Assembly (NCBI RefSeq): GCF_014199525.1
Contig: NZ_JACHNU010000001.1
Location: 1,156,182 to 1,220,181 of the forward strand
DNA length: 64,000 bases
Direction: 5' to 3'
DNA from: Conexibacter arvalis
GTDB lineage: Bacteria > Actinomycetota > Thermoleophilia > Solirubrobacterales > Solirubrobacteraceae
Shown here: in pieces, positions 18,514 to 27,074 of the stretch
Layout: each line of letters starts with the position of its first letter
Numbering within the stretch: the first letter of the stretch is position 1
Made by a program: the position numbers and the translations under genes
Notes under the pieces: model-generated
The model's input: the letters and a program-made list of their open reading frames with translations, nothing else
Database searches by the model: none
What the model was told of the DNA's origin: nothing

Positions 18514-19506
18514 GTGCTGGACCGTCTCCCCACGTTCTCGGTCGCCCAGTTCAGAAAGCTGACCTGGGTCGCGCTGTTCTTCCTCACCGCCGTCGTGCTG
18601 ACCGGCGCGGCGGTGCGGCTGACCGGATCGGGGCTCGGCTGCCCCGACTGGCCGCAGTGCCACGGCAGAGCGGTGCCGCCGCTGGGCTTCAACACGTTCG
18701 TCGAGTACGGCAACCGCCTCTTCTCGGCCGCGATCGGCTTCATCTCGCTGTTCGTCTGGTTCGCCGCCTGGCGTCGCCGGCCGTACCGCCGGGACCTCTT
18801 CCTCGTCGCCGCGCTGCTCCCGCTCGGCTGCCTTGGGCAGGGCGTCCTCGGCGGCTTCACGGTGATGAACCACCTCGCGCCGGGCTTCGTGATGGCGCAC
18901 TTCCTGCTGTCGATGCTGATCCTGATCGCCGCCGTCTGGCTGGTCTGGCGGGCGCGCTACGAGGACGACGACGAGCGGCCGCGCAGCGAGGATCCGTGGA
19001 CGGTCTGGCTCGTGCGCGCCTGCGCCGTGCTCGGCGCCGTCGTGATCGTGCTCGGCACGCTCGCGACCGCCGCCGGTCCGCATCCGGGCGACAACGACGG
19101 CGAGCTGGTCCACCGGCTCGACTTCAAGGGCGTCGAGACGCTCGTCTGGCTGGTCCACCGCCATGGCGTCGCCGCGACGACGCTCGGCCTCGCCGTGATC
19201 GCGGCCTGGTTCATGGCCCGCCGCCGCACGACCAACGCTCAGCTGACCGAGTCGCTCACGCTCTGCGGCATCCTGATGGCCGCCCAGGGCCTCGTCGGCT
19301 CCGTCCAGTACGCGCTCAAGCTGCCGGCCGACTTCGTCTGGGTCCACGTCACGCTCGCGACGATCACGTGGATAGCGCTGCTGTGGGCGGTCGGCGCCGC
19401 CGGGCGCGTCGGGACCCCCGTCGCCCGCCGCGGCGACGACGCCGGCGCTCCGTCGGTCGGCGCCGAGGCGATCGCCAAGCCGGTCCCGCCCGCGGCGCTG
19501 CGGTAG
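18514..19506 (+). CDS. ctaA: Heme A synthase (COX15/CtaA family)
   Basis: A 330-residue membrane protein with eight hydrophobic segments. It oxidises the C8 methyl of heme O to make heme A for aa3-type cytochrome c oxidase. The first extracellular loop has the Cys pair C43 and C49 (GCPDWPQCHG), and E64-Y-G-N-R68 matches the actinobacterial version of the catalytic Glu motif, with Asn where the Bacillus enzyme has His. Later His ligands fit MNHLAPGFVMAHFLLSM, VHRHGVAAT and WVHVTLAT. The length is normal. The start is GTG at 18514. The usual neighbours ctaB and the oxidase genes are not in the window; the next gene, 100 bp on, is a response regulator. Confidence 0.93.
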   Translation: MLDRLPTFSVAQFRKLTWVALFFLTAVVLTGAAVRLTGSGLGCPDWPQCHGRAVPPLGFNTFVEYGNRLFSAAIGFISLFVWFAAWRRRPYRRDLFLVAALLPLGCLGQGVLGGFTVMNHLAPGFVMAHFLLSMLILIAAVWLVWRARYEDDDERPRSEDPWTVWLVRACAVLGAVVIVLGTLATAAGPHPGDNDGELVHRLDFKGVETLVWLVHRHGVAATTLGLAVIAAWFMARRRTTNAQLTESLTLCGILMAAQGLVGSVQYALKLPADFVWVHVTLATITWIALLWAVGAAGRVGTPVARRGDDAGAPSVGAEAIAKPVPPAALR

Positions 19507-19606
19507 ACGCGGCGGACCGCTTCCTGCTCTCCCAGAGCGGTGGCCGGAGCACGCCGCGAGAGAGCGCGCGGAAACCGCCCCCGACCGATCATCTAGCATC
19601 GATCCC

Positions 19607-20347
<741 letters not shown>

Positions 20348-20355
20348 GGAGCGCG

Positions 20356-21858
20356 ATGCGGCGCCTCGGCGCGCTCGGCGGACTCGGCGCGCTGGGCCTG
20401 CGCGGACGGATCGTCGGCGCGCTCGTGCTGACCGCCGCCGTCACGCTCGCGGTCGCGGCGCTCGGCCTGCTGCCGCCCCTGGAGCGCCGGCTGCGCGACG
20501 CCGAGCTGCGTGCCCTCGTCGACAAGGCGGTCGAGCTGAGAGGCGGCTTCGAGTCGCTCGACGGCCACCAGCTCGCGATCAACTCCAACGCGCTCGGCGG
20601 CCTCGGGCTGGAGCTGGTGCGCACCAGCGGCGCCTCGGAGGTCTACCTGCTCGACTCCGCGCACGCGCTGCGGCTGCGCACCGCCGACCGCGCGACCGCC
20701 GCCGCCGACCCCTTCGACGACGTCGCCGAGGCCCGGCGAGGGCGCCGCCTCGTCGCCAGCTCGGTGACGCACGAGGGCGACGAGGTCGTGCGCGTCGCGA
20801 TCCCGCTGCGGATCGACGGCGGCCTCTACGTGCTCGCCGCGCGCAAGCAGGTCTCTGAGATCCGCGACGCCGTCGGGGTCGTCCGGCGCGCCTTCGGGAC
20901 CGCGGCGCTGAGCGGGCTGGCGATCGCGCTGCTGCTCGGGCTCGGCCTCGCGGCGACGCTCGTGCGGCGCCTGCGACGGCTGCGCGACGCGACCGTCAAC
21001 CTCGCCGAGCACGGCCCGGTCGACGAGGTTCCGGCCGACCGCAACCGCGACGAGGTCGGCGACCTCGCCCGCTCCTTCGCGGCGATGCAGCGCCGGCTCC
21101 ACCAGCAGGAGGAGGCGCGGCGGGCGTTCGTCGCGACCGCCTCGCACGAGCTGCGCACGCCCGTCGCCTCGCTGCGCGGGATGCTGGAGCTGCTCGACGA
21201 CGAGCTGGCCCACGGCGAGGTCGACGGCGAGGAGGCCCGCCGTCAGGTCGCCCGCGCGCTCGCGCAGGCGCGCCGCCTCGGCCGTCTCGCCGCCGACCTG
21301 CTCGACCTCAGCCGCATCGACGCCGAGGTCGCGCTGCGCAGGGAGCCGGTCGAGCTCGGCGAGCTGTCGCGCGCGGTGCTGGCCGAGTTCGAGCTCGGCG
21401 CCGGCCCCGGCGAGCGGCGCCCGGCGCCGGTGCTCGACGAGGACGGCCGCGGCGAGGACGGCGTCTGGGCACTCGCCGACCCGGGCGCGGTCGCGCAGAT
21501 CCTGCGGATCCTGCTCGACAACGCGATGCGCGCCAGCCCCGACGACACGCCCGTGCACGTCTCGCTGCGGCCGCCGCCCGGCGACGGGCCGGCGGCGCTG
21601 ATCGTCCGCGACGAGGGGCCGGGCGTGCCGCCGCAGGAGCGCGAGGCGGTCTTCCGGCGCTTCTCGCGCGGGACCGGCGCCAGCGGCGGCGGCTTCGGCC
21701 TCGGCCTCGCGATCGGCCGCGAGCTGGCCGAGCGGATGGGCGGCTCGCTCGTGCTGGAGGAGGCCGGTCCGCCGGGCGCGACCTTCACGCTGCGGCTGCC
21801 GGTCCCTCCGCCGCACGACCACGACGGCGACGACGACGGCGGCGCGGCTTCCGCTTAA
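20356..21858 (+). CDS. Sensor histidine kinase (HAMP, HisKA, HATPase)
   Basis: A 500-residue membrane kinase paired with the response regulator just upstream. Order: helix 1 (about residues 18-40), an extracytoplasmic domain of about 130 residues, helix 2 (AALSGLAIALLLGLGLAATLV), a HAMP linker, and a dimerisation domain with the phospho-His box ATASHELRTPVASLRGMLEL. The ATPase domain follows with N-box LLDNAMRAS, G1 VRDEGPGVP, an F-box region and GGGFGLGLAI. The tail is rich in His and Asp (HDHDGDDDGG). All catalytic residues seem present. ATG at 20356 is preceded by 'ggga'. It converges on the SDR gene with 4 bases of overlap. The stimulus is unknown. Confidence 0.94.
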   Translation: MRRLGALGGLGALGLRGRIVGALVLTAAVTLAVAALGLLPPLERRLRDAELRALVDKAVELRGGFESLDGHQLAINSNALGGLGLELVRTSGASEVYLLDSAHALRLRTADRATAAADPFDDVAEARRGRRLVASSVTHEGDEVVRVAIPLRIDGGLYVLAARKQVSEIRDAVGVVRRAFGTAALSGLAIALLLGLGLAATLVRRLRRLRDATVNLAEHGPVDEVPADRNRDEVGDLARSFAAMQRRLHQQEEARRAFVATASHELRTPVASLRGMLELLDDELAHGEVDGEEARRQVARALAQARRLGRLAADLLDLSRIDAEVALRREPVELGELSRAVLAEFELGAGPGERRPAPVLDEDGRGEDGVWALADPGAVAQILRILLDNAMRASPDDTPVHVSLRPPPGDGPAALIVRDEGPGVPPQEREAVFRRFSRGTGASGGGFGLGLAIGRELAERMGGSLVLEEAGPPGATFTLRLPVPPPHDHDGDDDGGAASA

Positions 21859-22730
21859 GCGTCGACCTGCGAGCGGCGCGCGACCGACGCGAAGCGGTCG
21901 TTGAGGAGCCGCATCGCCAGCTCGTAGGCGGGCGGGAAGAGGCGCTGCGCGAGGTGGCCGACGCGGATGTCGGCCGAGGTGTAGACCAGATAGCGGTCGC
22001 GCTCGATCCCGTCGAGGATCCGCTCGGCGACCTGCTCGGGACTCTTGGCGTGGCGCTCGAACTGCCGCACGAGCGCGGCGGCGGCCGGCTTGGTGCGGTC
22101 GACGCCGACGATCTCGGTCGTCTGCACGATCGGCGTGCGGACGCCGCCGGGGCAGACGAGGCTGACGCCGATGCGGTGGCGGCGCAGGTCGAAGCGCAGC
22201 ACCTCCGAGACGCCGCGCAGGCCGAACTTCGCGGCGCTGTAGGCGGCATGCCACGGCAGCCCGAAGAGGCCGGCGGCCGAAGAGACGTTGACGACGTGGC
22301 CGCCGCGGCCGGCGGCGATCATCGGCGGCACGAACTGCTCCAGCACGTGGATCGGTCCCATCAGGCTGACGTCGACGGTGCGCCGCCAATGGCGGTGCTC
22401 GAGCCGCTCGATCGGCCCCCAGACCGATATCCCGGCGACGTTCATGACGACGTCGACGCTGCCGTGCGCGCCGTGGACCTCCTCCGCGAGCGCGACGACC
22501 GCGTCGTGGTCGGCGAGGTCGGCCGCTCCCGACCAGGCGACCGTCCCGCCGGCCCGCGCGACCCGCGCGACCGTCTCGGCCAGCCCCTCCTCGTTCACGT
22601 CGGTCAGCAGCAGGACGGCGCCGCGGCCGGCGGCGGCGAGCGCCGTCGCGCGGCCGATCCCGCTCGCCGCGCCGGTGATCAGGCAGCGCCGGCCGCGCAG
22701 CTCCGGAACCGGCGCCCGCCGGCGGCTCAT
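21855..22730 (-). CDS. Short-chain dehydrogenase/reductase
   Basis: A 291-residue classical SDR. It shows the NAD(P)-binding CLITGAASGIGRATA, the NNAG variant MNVAGIS, catalytic Ser in VVNVSSAAGLFG, and the Y-x-x-x-K pair in HAAYSAAKFGLRG. An extended C-terminus (HLAQRLFPPAYELAMRLLN) is like actinobacterial lipid/steroid-type SDRs. The substrate is unknown. Its ATG overlaps the stop of the carboxymuconolactone-decarboxylase-like gene (ATGA), so the two are co-translated and may act on the same compound. The C-terminal codons overlap those of the kinase gene on the other strand by four bases. Confidence 0.9.
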   Translation of the reverse strand: MSRRRAPVPELRGRRCLITGAASGIGRATALAAAGRGAVLLLTDVNEEGLAETVARVARAGGTVAWSGAADLADHDAVVALAEEVHGAHGSVDVVMNVAGISVWGPIERLEHRHWRRTVDVSLMGPIHVLEQFVPPMIAAGRGGHVVNVSSAAGLFGLPWHAAYSAAKFGLRGVSEVLRFDLRRHRIGVSLVCPGGVRTPIVQTTEIVGVDRTKPAAAALVRQFERHAKSPEQVAERILDGIERDRYLVYTSADIRVGHLAQRLFPPAYELAMRLLNDRFASVARRSQVDA

Positions 22731-23338
22731 CGCGCCCCGCCCCGCCCGGCGAGCAGCCGCAGCCGGCCGCGCAGCCCGCCGCCCGACGGCGAAGGCGGCG
22801 GGTCGAGCGGGACGCGCAGCGAGTTGAGCGTCATCGCGAGCATCTCGTAGTGGCCGACGAGCAGGCAGAGCTCGATCAGCTCGCGCTCGTCGAAGGCGGC
22901 CGCCAGCTCGTCCCACAGCTCCTCGCCGATCGCGCCGTCGGCATGGAGCGCGTCGGCCGCGCGCAGCACGAGCCCCTTGCGGCCGCGCCAGGACTCGCCG
23001 ATCGTCTCCTCGGCCCGCACCCGCGCGATCTCCTCGGCGGTCAGCCCGGCGCGGCGGCCGATCCGCTCGTGGTGGTCCCACTCGTAGTCGCAGCCGGTGT
23101 TCGCGGCGACGCGCAGGATCGCCAGCTCGGTCTCCGCGCGCGCCAGCGTGCCGCCCGGCATCAGCCCGCCGGCGAAGATCAGCCAGCGGCGGAACAGCCC
23201 GCGGTGGCGGGCGAGCGTCGTGAAGATGTGCGGCACCTCACGGCCGATCACGGCCCCGGCGACGCGCACGAGCACGGTGTTGACGAGCCCGATCTCGCGG
23301 CGTCCTCCAGGCGCGATCCGGGGCGCGGGCGCAGACAT
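22727..23338 (-). CDS. Carboxymuconolactone decarboxylase (AhpD-like) family protein
   Basis: A 203-residue alpha-helical protein of the CMD/AhpD family. The core (residues about 45-130) reads RHRGLFRRWLIFAGGLMPGG, then LARAETELAILRVAANTGCDYEWDHHERIGRRAGLT. The family 'ExxxxxxxxxxxxCxYEWxxH' arrangement is clear, but only one of the two Cys of a peroxiredoxin-reducing AhpD (CxxC) is present, so simple AhpD activity is unlikely. Members of this subgroup are often paired with SDRs and P450s. It overlaps the SDR gene by 4 bases. The start is ATG at 23338, with the divergent membrane-protein gene beginning 162 bp away. Confidence 0.85.
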   Translation of the reverse strand: MSAPAPRIAPGGRREIGLVNTVLVRVAGAVIGREVPHIFTTLARHRGLFRRWLIFAGGLMPGGTLARAETELAILRVAANTGCDYEWDHHERIGRRAGLTAEEIARVRAEETIGESWRGRKGLVLRAADALHADGAIGEELWDELAAAFDERELIELCLLVGHYEMLAMTLNSLRVPLDPPPSPSGGGLRGRLRLLAGRGGAR

Positions 23339-23500
23339 GGCGGAGGATGGTACTCGCGCGTACCGAGGGTGTCAACGCGCAAGGCACCGGCGGCGGTCGC
23401 GCGGCGCCGCGCCGCCCTGGCGCGCGGACGCCCGCGGCGGTCGTTCGCCGCGATCGTCCGCGACCACGATCGGCGGGCCGCTTCTCTAGGGTTTCGGGGC

Positions 23501-25588
23501 ATGCCGCTCCCCGCCCGCGCACGCCCGCTGCGCCTGCGCGCGCTCGTCCTCCTCCTCGCCGTCGCCGGCTGCGCGTGCCTGCTCGCCGCGCTCCCGGCCC
23601 GCGCCGCCGCGGAGCCGAGCGCGGTGCTGGCGCTGATGCCGCTCTCGCCCGACACGCCGGCCGGCGTCGAGCCGCTGCCCGACCAGGAGCCGCCGGAGGG
23701 CGCGGGGCTGCCGGAGGTGCTCGGCTACCTCAACGGCCACCCGGAGTTCGCGCTCGGCGCGATCAGCGCGACGCAGTCCGGCTACAGCCAGGTGCAGGCG
23801 CTGCTCGACATCACCGCCGGGACGCGCACCTCCAAGAGCACCTACGACCCCTCGACGCCGCCGTCGCTGCGCTTCGTCCAGGACGGCGACGGCGGCCTGA
23901 TCGTCGACTGGATCTCGGCCGTCCTGCGCGCCGACAGCGCGCCGGCCGACATCACGCCGGGCCTGCTCGCAAGCTCGATCCCGGGCGGCGTCGGCTACGT
24001 CGGCATCGACGAGCAGCCCAACCTCGAGGCGGTCGCGGCCGCGAACCGGGACGGCGCGATCCCGTCGGTCTCGATCGGCCCCGGCTGGTCGGTCGCGCTG
24101 CGCGTCAAGGAGATGCTGAGAGAGCACCGCTTCGTCGTCGCGCTGCTGCCGCCCGGCTTCGACGGCGACCGCCAGCTCGACCAGCTGATCGCCGACCGCG
24201 CCCCCGACCAGCTGCTGATCGCCGAGCAGGCGCCGCCGCCGTTCCGCGGCCCGCAGTTGCTGTGGGCGGGGATCGCCGGGCTGCGCGAGGGAAGCGGCGG
24301 CAGCTTCACCTCCGCTACCACCCACCTCGACGGCGTCGCTGCCGGCATCGACCTGCTGCCGACCGTCCTCGACCACCTTGGCGTCGAGGTCCCCGACGGC
24401 GTCCGCGGCCAGCAGATCCGCCTCTCCGGCACGCGCGACGCGGCGGTGATACACGACCTCGACGACCGCCTCAGCGTGATCTCGGCGCGGCGGATGCCGG
24501 CGCTGCAGACCTTCCTCTACACCTGGCTGGCGGTCGTGCTGCTCGCCGGGATCGTGCGCGACCGCGCCGGCGTGCGCTACGCGCTGCGGCTCGGCGGCCT
24601 CGCGATGATGTGGCTGCCGTTCATGGTGCTCGTCACCGCCGCGTTCGCGCCCTCCAGGCAGGCGGAGCTGTTCACGCTCGCCGGCGGCTGCTTCCTGCTG
24701 GCTCTGCTGACCGACCGCCTCGTCCCATGGCCGCGCGGGCCGGCGGTGCCGGCGATCGCCGGCCTGCTCGCCTACGCGGCCGACCTCGTCAACCACTCGC
24801 ACCTCATCATCCGCTCGCTGCTGGGTCCGAGCCCGCGCTCGGGCTCGCGCTTCTACGGCCTCGGCAACGAGCTGGAGATCGTGCTGACGGTCCTGCTGCT
24901 GATCGCGATCGCGGCGGCGCTGCGGCGGCGCGAGCGGACCCGAGGCGGCGCGATCGCGTTCGTGCTCGGCGGGATCGTGCTCGCGGCGGTGATGGGCTCC
25001 GGCCGGCTCGGCGCCGACGTCGGCGGCATCTTCACGGTCGCCGGCGGCGCGGCGGTCGCGACGCTGCTGATGCTGCCGGGCGGGGTGACGAAGAAGGCGC
25101 TCGGGATCGCGGCGCTGACGCCGCTCGCCGGCCTCGCCGCCCTCGCCGCGATCGACCTCGTCTCCAGCGGCGACGGCCACTTCACGCGCACCGTCCTGCA
25201 CGGCAGCGTCAGCGACCAGATCGACACGTTCGAGCGCCGCTACACGCTCGCGTGGAACATCCTCAAGAGCGGCTACGCCCCGCTGCTGCTGTTCCTCTGC
25301 ATCCTCGCGGTCACCTACGCCTACAAGTACCGCAGACGGATCTACGGGCTGAGGGTCGAGGCCGACCCGGTCTGGCGCGCCTGCCTCTTCGGCGGCCTCG
25401 GCGCCGCCGTCTCCGGCTCGCTCTTCAACGACTCCGGCCCGGTGCTGCTGTTCATCGGCGTCGTCGCGCTCGTCTTCCTCACGACCTACCTGCGCGCCGG
25501 CCCGGACGGCCCGGCGGCCGCCGGCGCCGCGCCGCCCGGCGAGACGGGGACCGCGGCGCCGCCGGCGCCGGTTCCGGCCGCGCCCTAG
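23501..25588 (+). CDS. Membrane protein with alkaline-phosphatase-like outer domain
   Basis: A 695-residue protein. It has a signal-like first helix (residues about 8-32, LRALVLLLAVAGCACLLAAL), then an extracytoplasmic domain to about residue 330. That domain holds a TTHLDGVAAGIDLLPTVLDH segment followed by LGVEVPDGVRG, which is how the C-terminal part of alkaline-phosphatase/sulfatase-fold proteins looks ('DxxPTxLxxLGxxxPxxxxG'). The usual metal-binding Asp/His residues are not obvious, so the domain may be degenerate. From about residue 335 there are 8-9 membrane helices and a Pro/Ala-rich tail. ATG at 23501 is the only start that puts the signal helix at the N-terminus. A role in envelope lipid or phosphoglycerol-type transfer is possible but unproven. 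Confidence 0.72.
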   Translation: MPLPARARPLRLRALVLLLAVAGCACLLAALPARAAAEPSAVLALMPLSPDTPAGVEPLPDQEPPEGAGLPEVLGYLNGHPEFALGAISATQSGYSQVQALLDITAGTRTSKSTYDPSTPPSLRFVQDGDGGLIVDWISAVLRADSAPADITPGLLASSIPGGVGYVGIDEQPNLEAVAAANRDGAIPSVSIGPGWSVALRVKEMLREHRFVVALLPPGFDGDRQLDQLIADRAPDQLLIAEQAPPPFRGPQLLWAGIAGLREGSGGSFTSATTHLDGVAAGIDLLPTVLDHLGVEVPDGVRGQQIRLSGTRDAAVIHDLDDRLSVISARRMPALQTFLYTWLAVVLLAGIVRDRAGVRYALRLGGLAMMWLPFMVLVTAAFAPSRQAELFTLAGGCFLLALLTDRLVPWPRGPAVPAIAGLLAYAADLVNHSHLIIRSLLGPSPRSGSRFYGLGNELEIVLTVLLLIAIAAALRRRERTRGGAIAFVLGGIVLAAVMGSGRLGADVGGIFTVAGGAAVATLLMLPGGVTKKALGIAALTPLAGLAALAAIDLVSSGDGHFTRTVLHGSVSDQIDTFERRYTLAWNILKSGYAPLLLFLCILAVTYAYKYRRRIYGLRVEADPVWRACLFGGLGAAVSGSLFNDSGPVLLFIGVVALVFLTTYLRAGPDGPAAAGAAPPGETGTAAPPAPVPAAP

Positions 25589-25619
25589 CGCGAGCTGCTC
25601 GGCGCCGAGACGACTGCCC

Positions 25620-25820
25620 CTACGGCCGTGCGGCGCCGTCCGCGGAAGCCGGACGGGTTCGACGCGATCGGACAACGGCGTCGTCTCTGATGCGCAGACC
25701 GAGGGCCTCCCGCTCCCGCTGCTCGTCGCGGATTGCCTGCACCTTGAGGCGCCAGCCGTCGCCACGTGCACGGCGCTCGGTTGCCGAAGTGCGTCGGGGG
25801 ATATCCCATGCTTCCGCCAT
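25620..25820 (-). CDS. Small charged protein downstream of the proteasome-like gene
   Basis: A 66-residue hydrophilic protein beginning MAEAWDIPRRTSATERRARG and rich in Arg, Glu and Asp (RDEQREREALGLRIRDD); I do not recognise it. Support: it starts 23 bases after the stop of the gene at 25844 on the same strand, and a GGGAG ribosome-binding site lies about 9 bases before the ATG. Base composition is lower in GC than the flanks, as for its neighbour. It may be an accessory partner of that gene. Against: it is short and no family is known to me. Confidence 0.45.
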   Translation of the reverse strand: MAEAWDIPRRTSATERRARGDGWRLKVQAIRDEQREREALGLRIRDDAVVRSRRTRPASADGAARP

Positions 25821-25843
25821 TGGCCCAGTCTCCCACGAAAAGC

Positions 25844-27025
25844 TCAAGAGGCACTCAGGTTCGGACGCTTCGCCCACCGAAGCGGTCCGCCAGGCGCCAG
25901 GACGGCAACGGAGATCGTGCCGCCGACGGTTTCGAGTGTTCCCCGCATTCGTTGCCACAACGCCGTGATCGAGACCAAGCTCTCGGCGATCTCGCAGAGA
26001 TCGGGAGGCGGCATGACGTCGAGGGTGTCGAGGATCGGCAACGTTCGTTGCTCAAGCCAGCGACGACGAGCGTCGCCCAGCGCCTCGTCGATCTTGTCAG
26101 CGTCCAAGCCGACCGACTCGAGTCGGTCGTAGAACGAAGCCAGCAGAGCGGGGTGGACCCCATTCATCATCGTGCTCACACCGTCTGCTTGCGCGAACGC
26201 CTTGACCAGCGCGTTACGCGGGCCGTGGCAGCCGCCTGTTGCGATCTCCCAGTAGCGGAGTCCTGGAATGCCCACGCCGTCGAACGTGAACTCGACGTAT
26301 CTCGGCCAGAACGCGCCATCCGGGAAGCTGACCAGGACCAGCCCGCCTGCCGTCGGGGAACCGACGTCGTTGGGTGTGCGACGGGTCAGGGACAGCAACG
26401 CCACATCCTCGATCGCACGAGAGGTCGACGCGTCGACCGGCACGTCGGAGAGGACGTCTCGCCGGACATCGGCGATCAATCGCCGATGTCTCCTGTGGAG
26501 TGCGCTCTCGGCTGCGGCGTCGAGCCCGGGAAGTCGCTCGGACGCCCTCCACGCCCGTCGCTCGATCGCGACGATCTCTCTCAGCTGCTCGGCTACCCCA
26601 GCCGGCACTGGCTCGTCCGACTCTGCTTCCATCGATTCCTGCATGAAGCGGTCCTGCGCTTCGTGCAGAAGCGTCGTGACGAGGCCGGCCGTTCGTGCCC
26701 GGCGCAGTTCGGGCCCTGCCGTCGCGATCCGCTCGGCGAGGCGTGCGTCGAGGAAAGAGAGGAGATGCTCTGCCTGCTTCACGATGTCTTCGTGCGCGTC
26801 GCCACCGAACTTGTGGCGATACTCGCTGAGGAGCGTTCCCCACGGGACGTCGATGAGCGTCGCGAGACCGTAGACCAGCGCTGCGGTCGGCTCATTGTCC
26901 GAAAGCGGGTGGATCTTCTCGACGCCGGTGTAGACCTTCTGGCCGGCGGGACCCGAGATCGTGACCGCGCTATCGGCAGCAAGGACAGCGCAAGCAGAAG
27001 TCATGATCGCGACCTGTGCCGTCAT
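25844..27025 (-). CDS. Proteasome-fold (Ntn hydrolase-like) protein of unknown function
   Basis: A 393-residue protein. From the ATG at 27025 it begins MTAQVAIMTSACAVLAADSA. If Met is removed, Thr becomes residue 1 and AADS puts Asp at mature position 17, the same spacing as T1 and D17 of HslV and 20S beta subunits. The VEKIHPL segment aligns with K33 (3-residue insertion). Next come AALVYGLATLIDVPWGTLLS and EYRHKFGG, which I recall from an uncharacterised bacterial family. LVLVSFPDGAFWPRYVEF looks like a later proteasome strand. The remaining C-terminal part is helical and unassigned. An in-frame ATG at 27064 would bury the Thr, so 27025 is preferred. GC is visibly lower than the flanks, suggesting transfer. 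It follows iolB on the same strand but is unrelated. Confidence 0.7.
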   Translation of the reverse strand: MTAQVAIMTSACAVLAADSAVTISGPAGQKVYTGVEKIHPLSDNEPTAALVYGLATLIDVPWGTLLSEYRHKFGGDAHEDIVKQAEHLLSFLDARLAERIATAGPELRRARTAGLVTTLLHEAQDRFMQESMEAESDEPVPAGVAEQLREIVAIERRAWRASERLPGLDAAAESALHRRHRRLIADVRRDVLSDVPVDASTSRAIEDVALLSLTRRTPNDVGSPTAGGLVLVSFPDGAFWPRYVEFTFDGVGIPGLRYWEIATGGCHGPRNALVKAFAQADGVSTMMNGVHPALLASFYDRLESVGLDADKIDEALGDARRRWLEQRTLPILDTLDVMPPPDLCEIAESLVSITALWQRMRGTLETVGGTISVAVLAPGGPLRWAKRPNLSAS

Positions 27026-27074
27026 CCAGGCGAACCTATCGACCTCCTGGGAGCGGCGTCGCATACAACAACAC

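Noticed and set aside
25585-25854. An 89-codon minus frame overlapping the 66-residue ORF
   Set aside because: It lacks a ribosome-binding site and would start inside the proteasome-like gene; the 66-residue frame has better start context.
25844-27064. Start of the proteasome-like gene at ATG 27064
   Set aside because: It would add 13 residues before the Thr that aligns with proteasome Thr1, and these residues are not hydrophobic or propeptide-like; still possible if a propeptide is processed.
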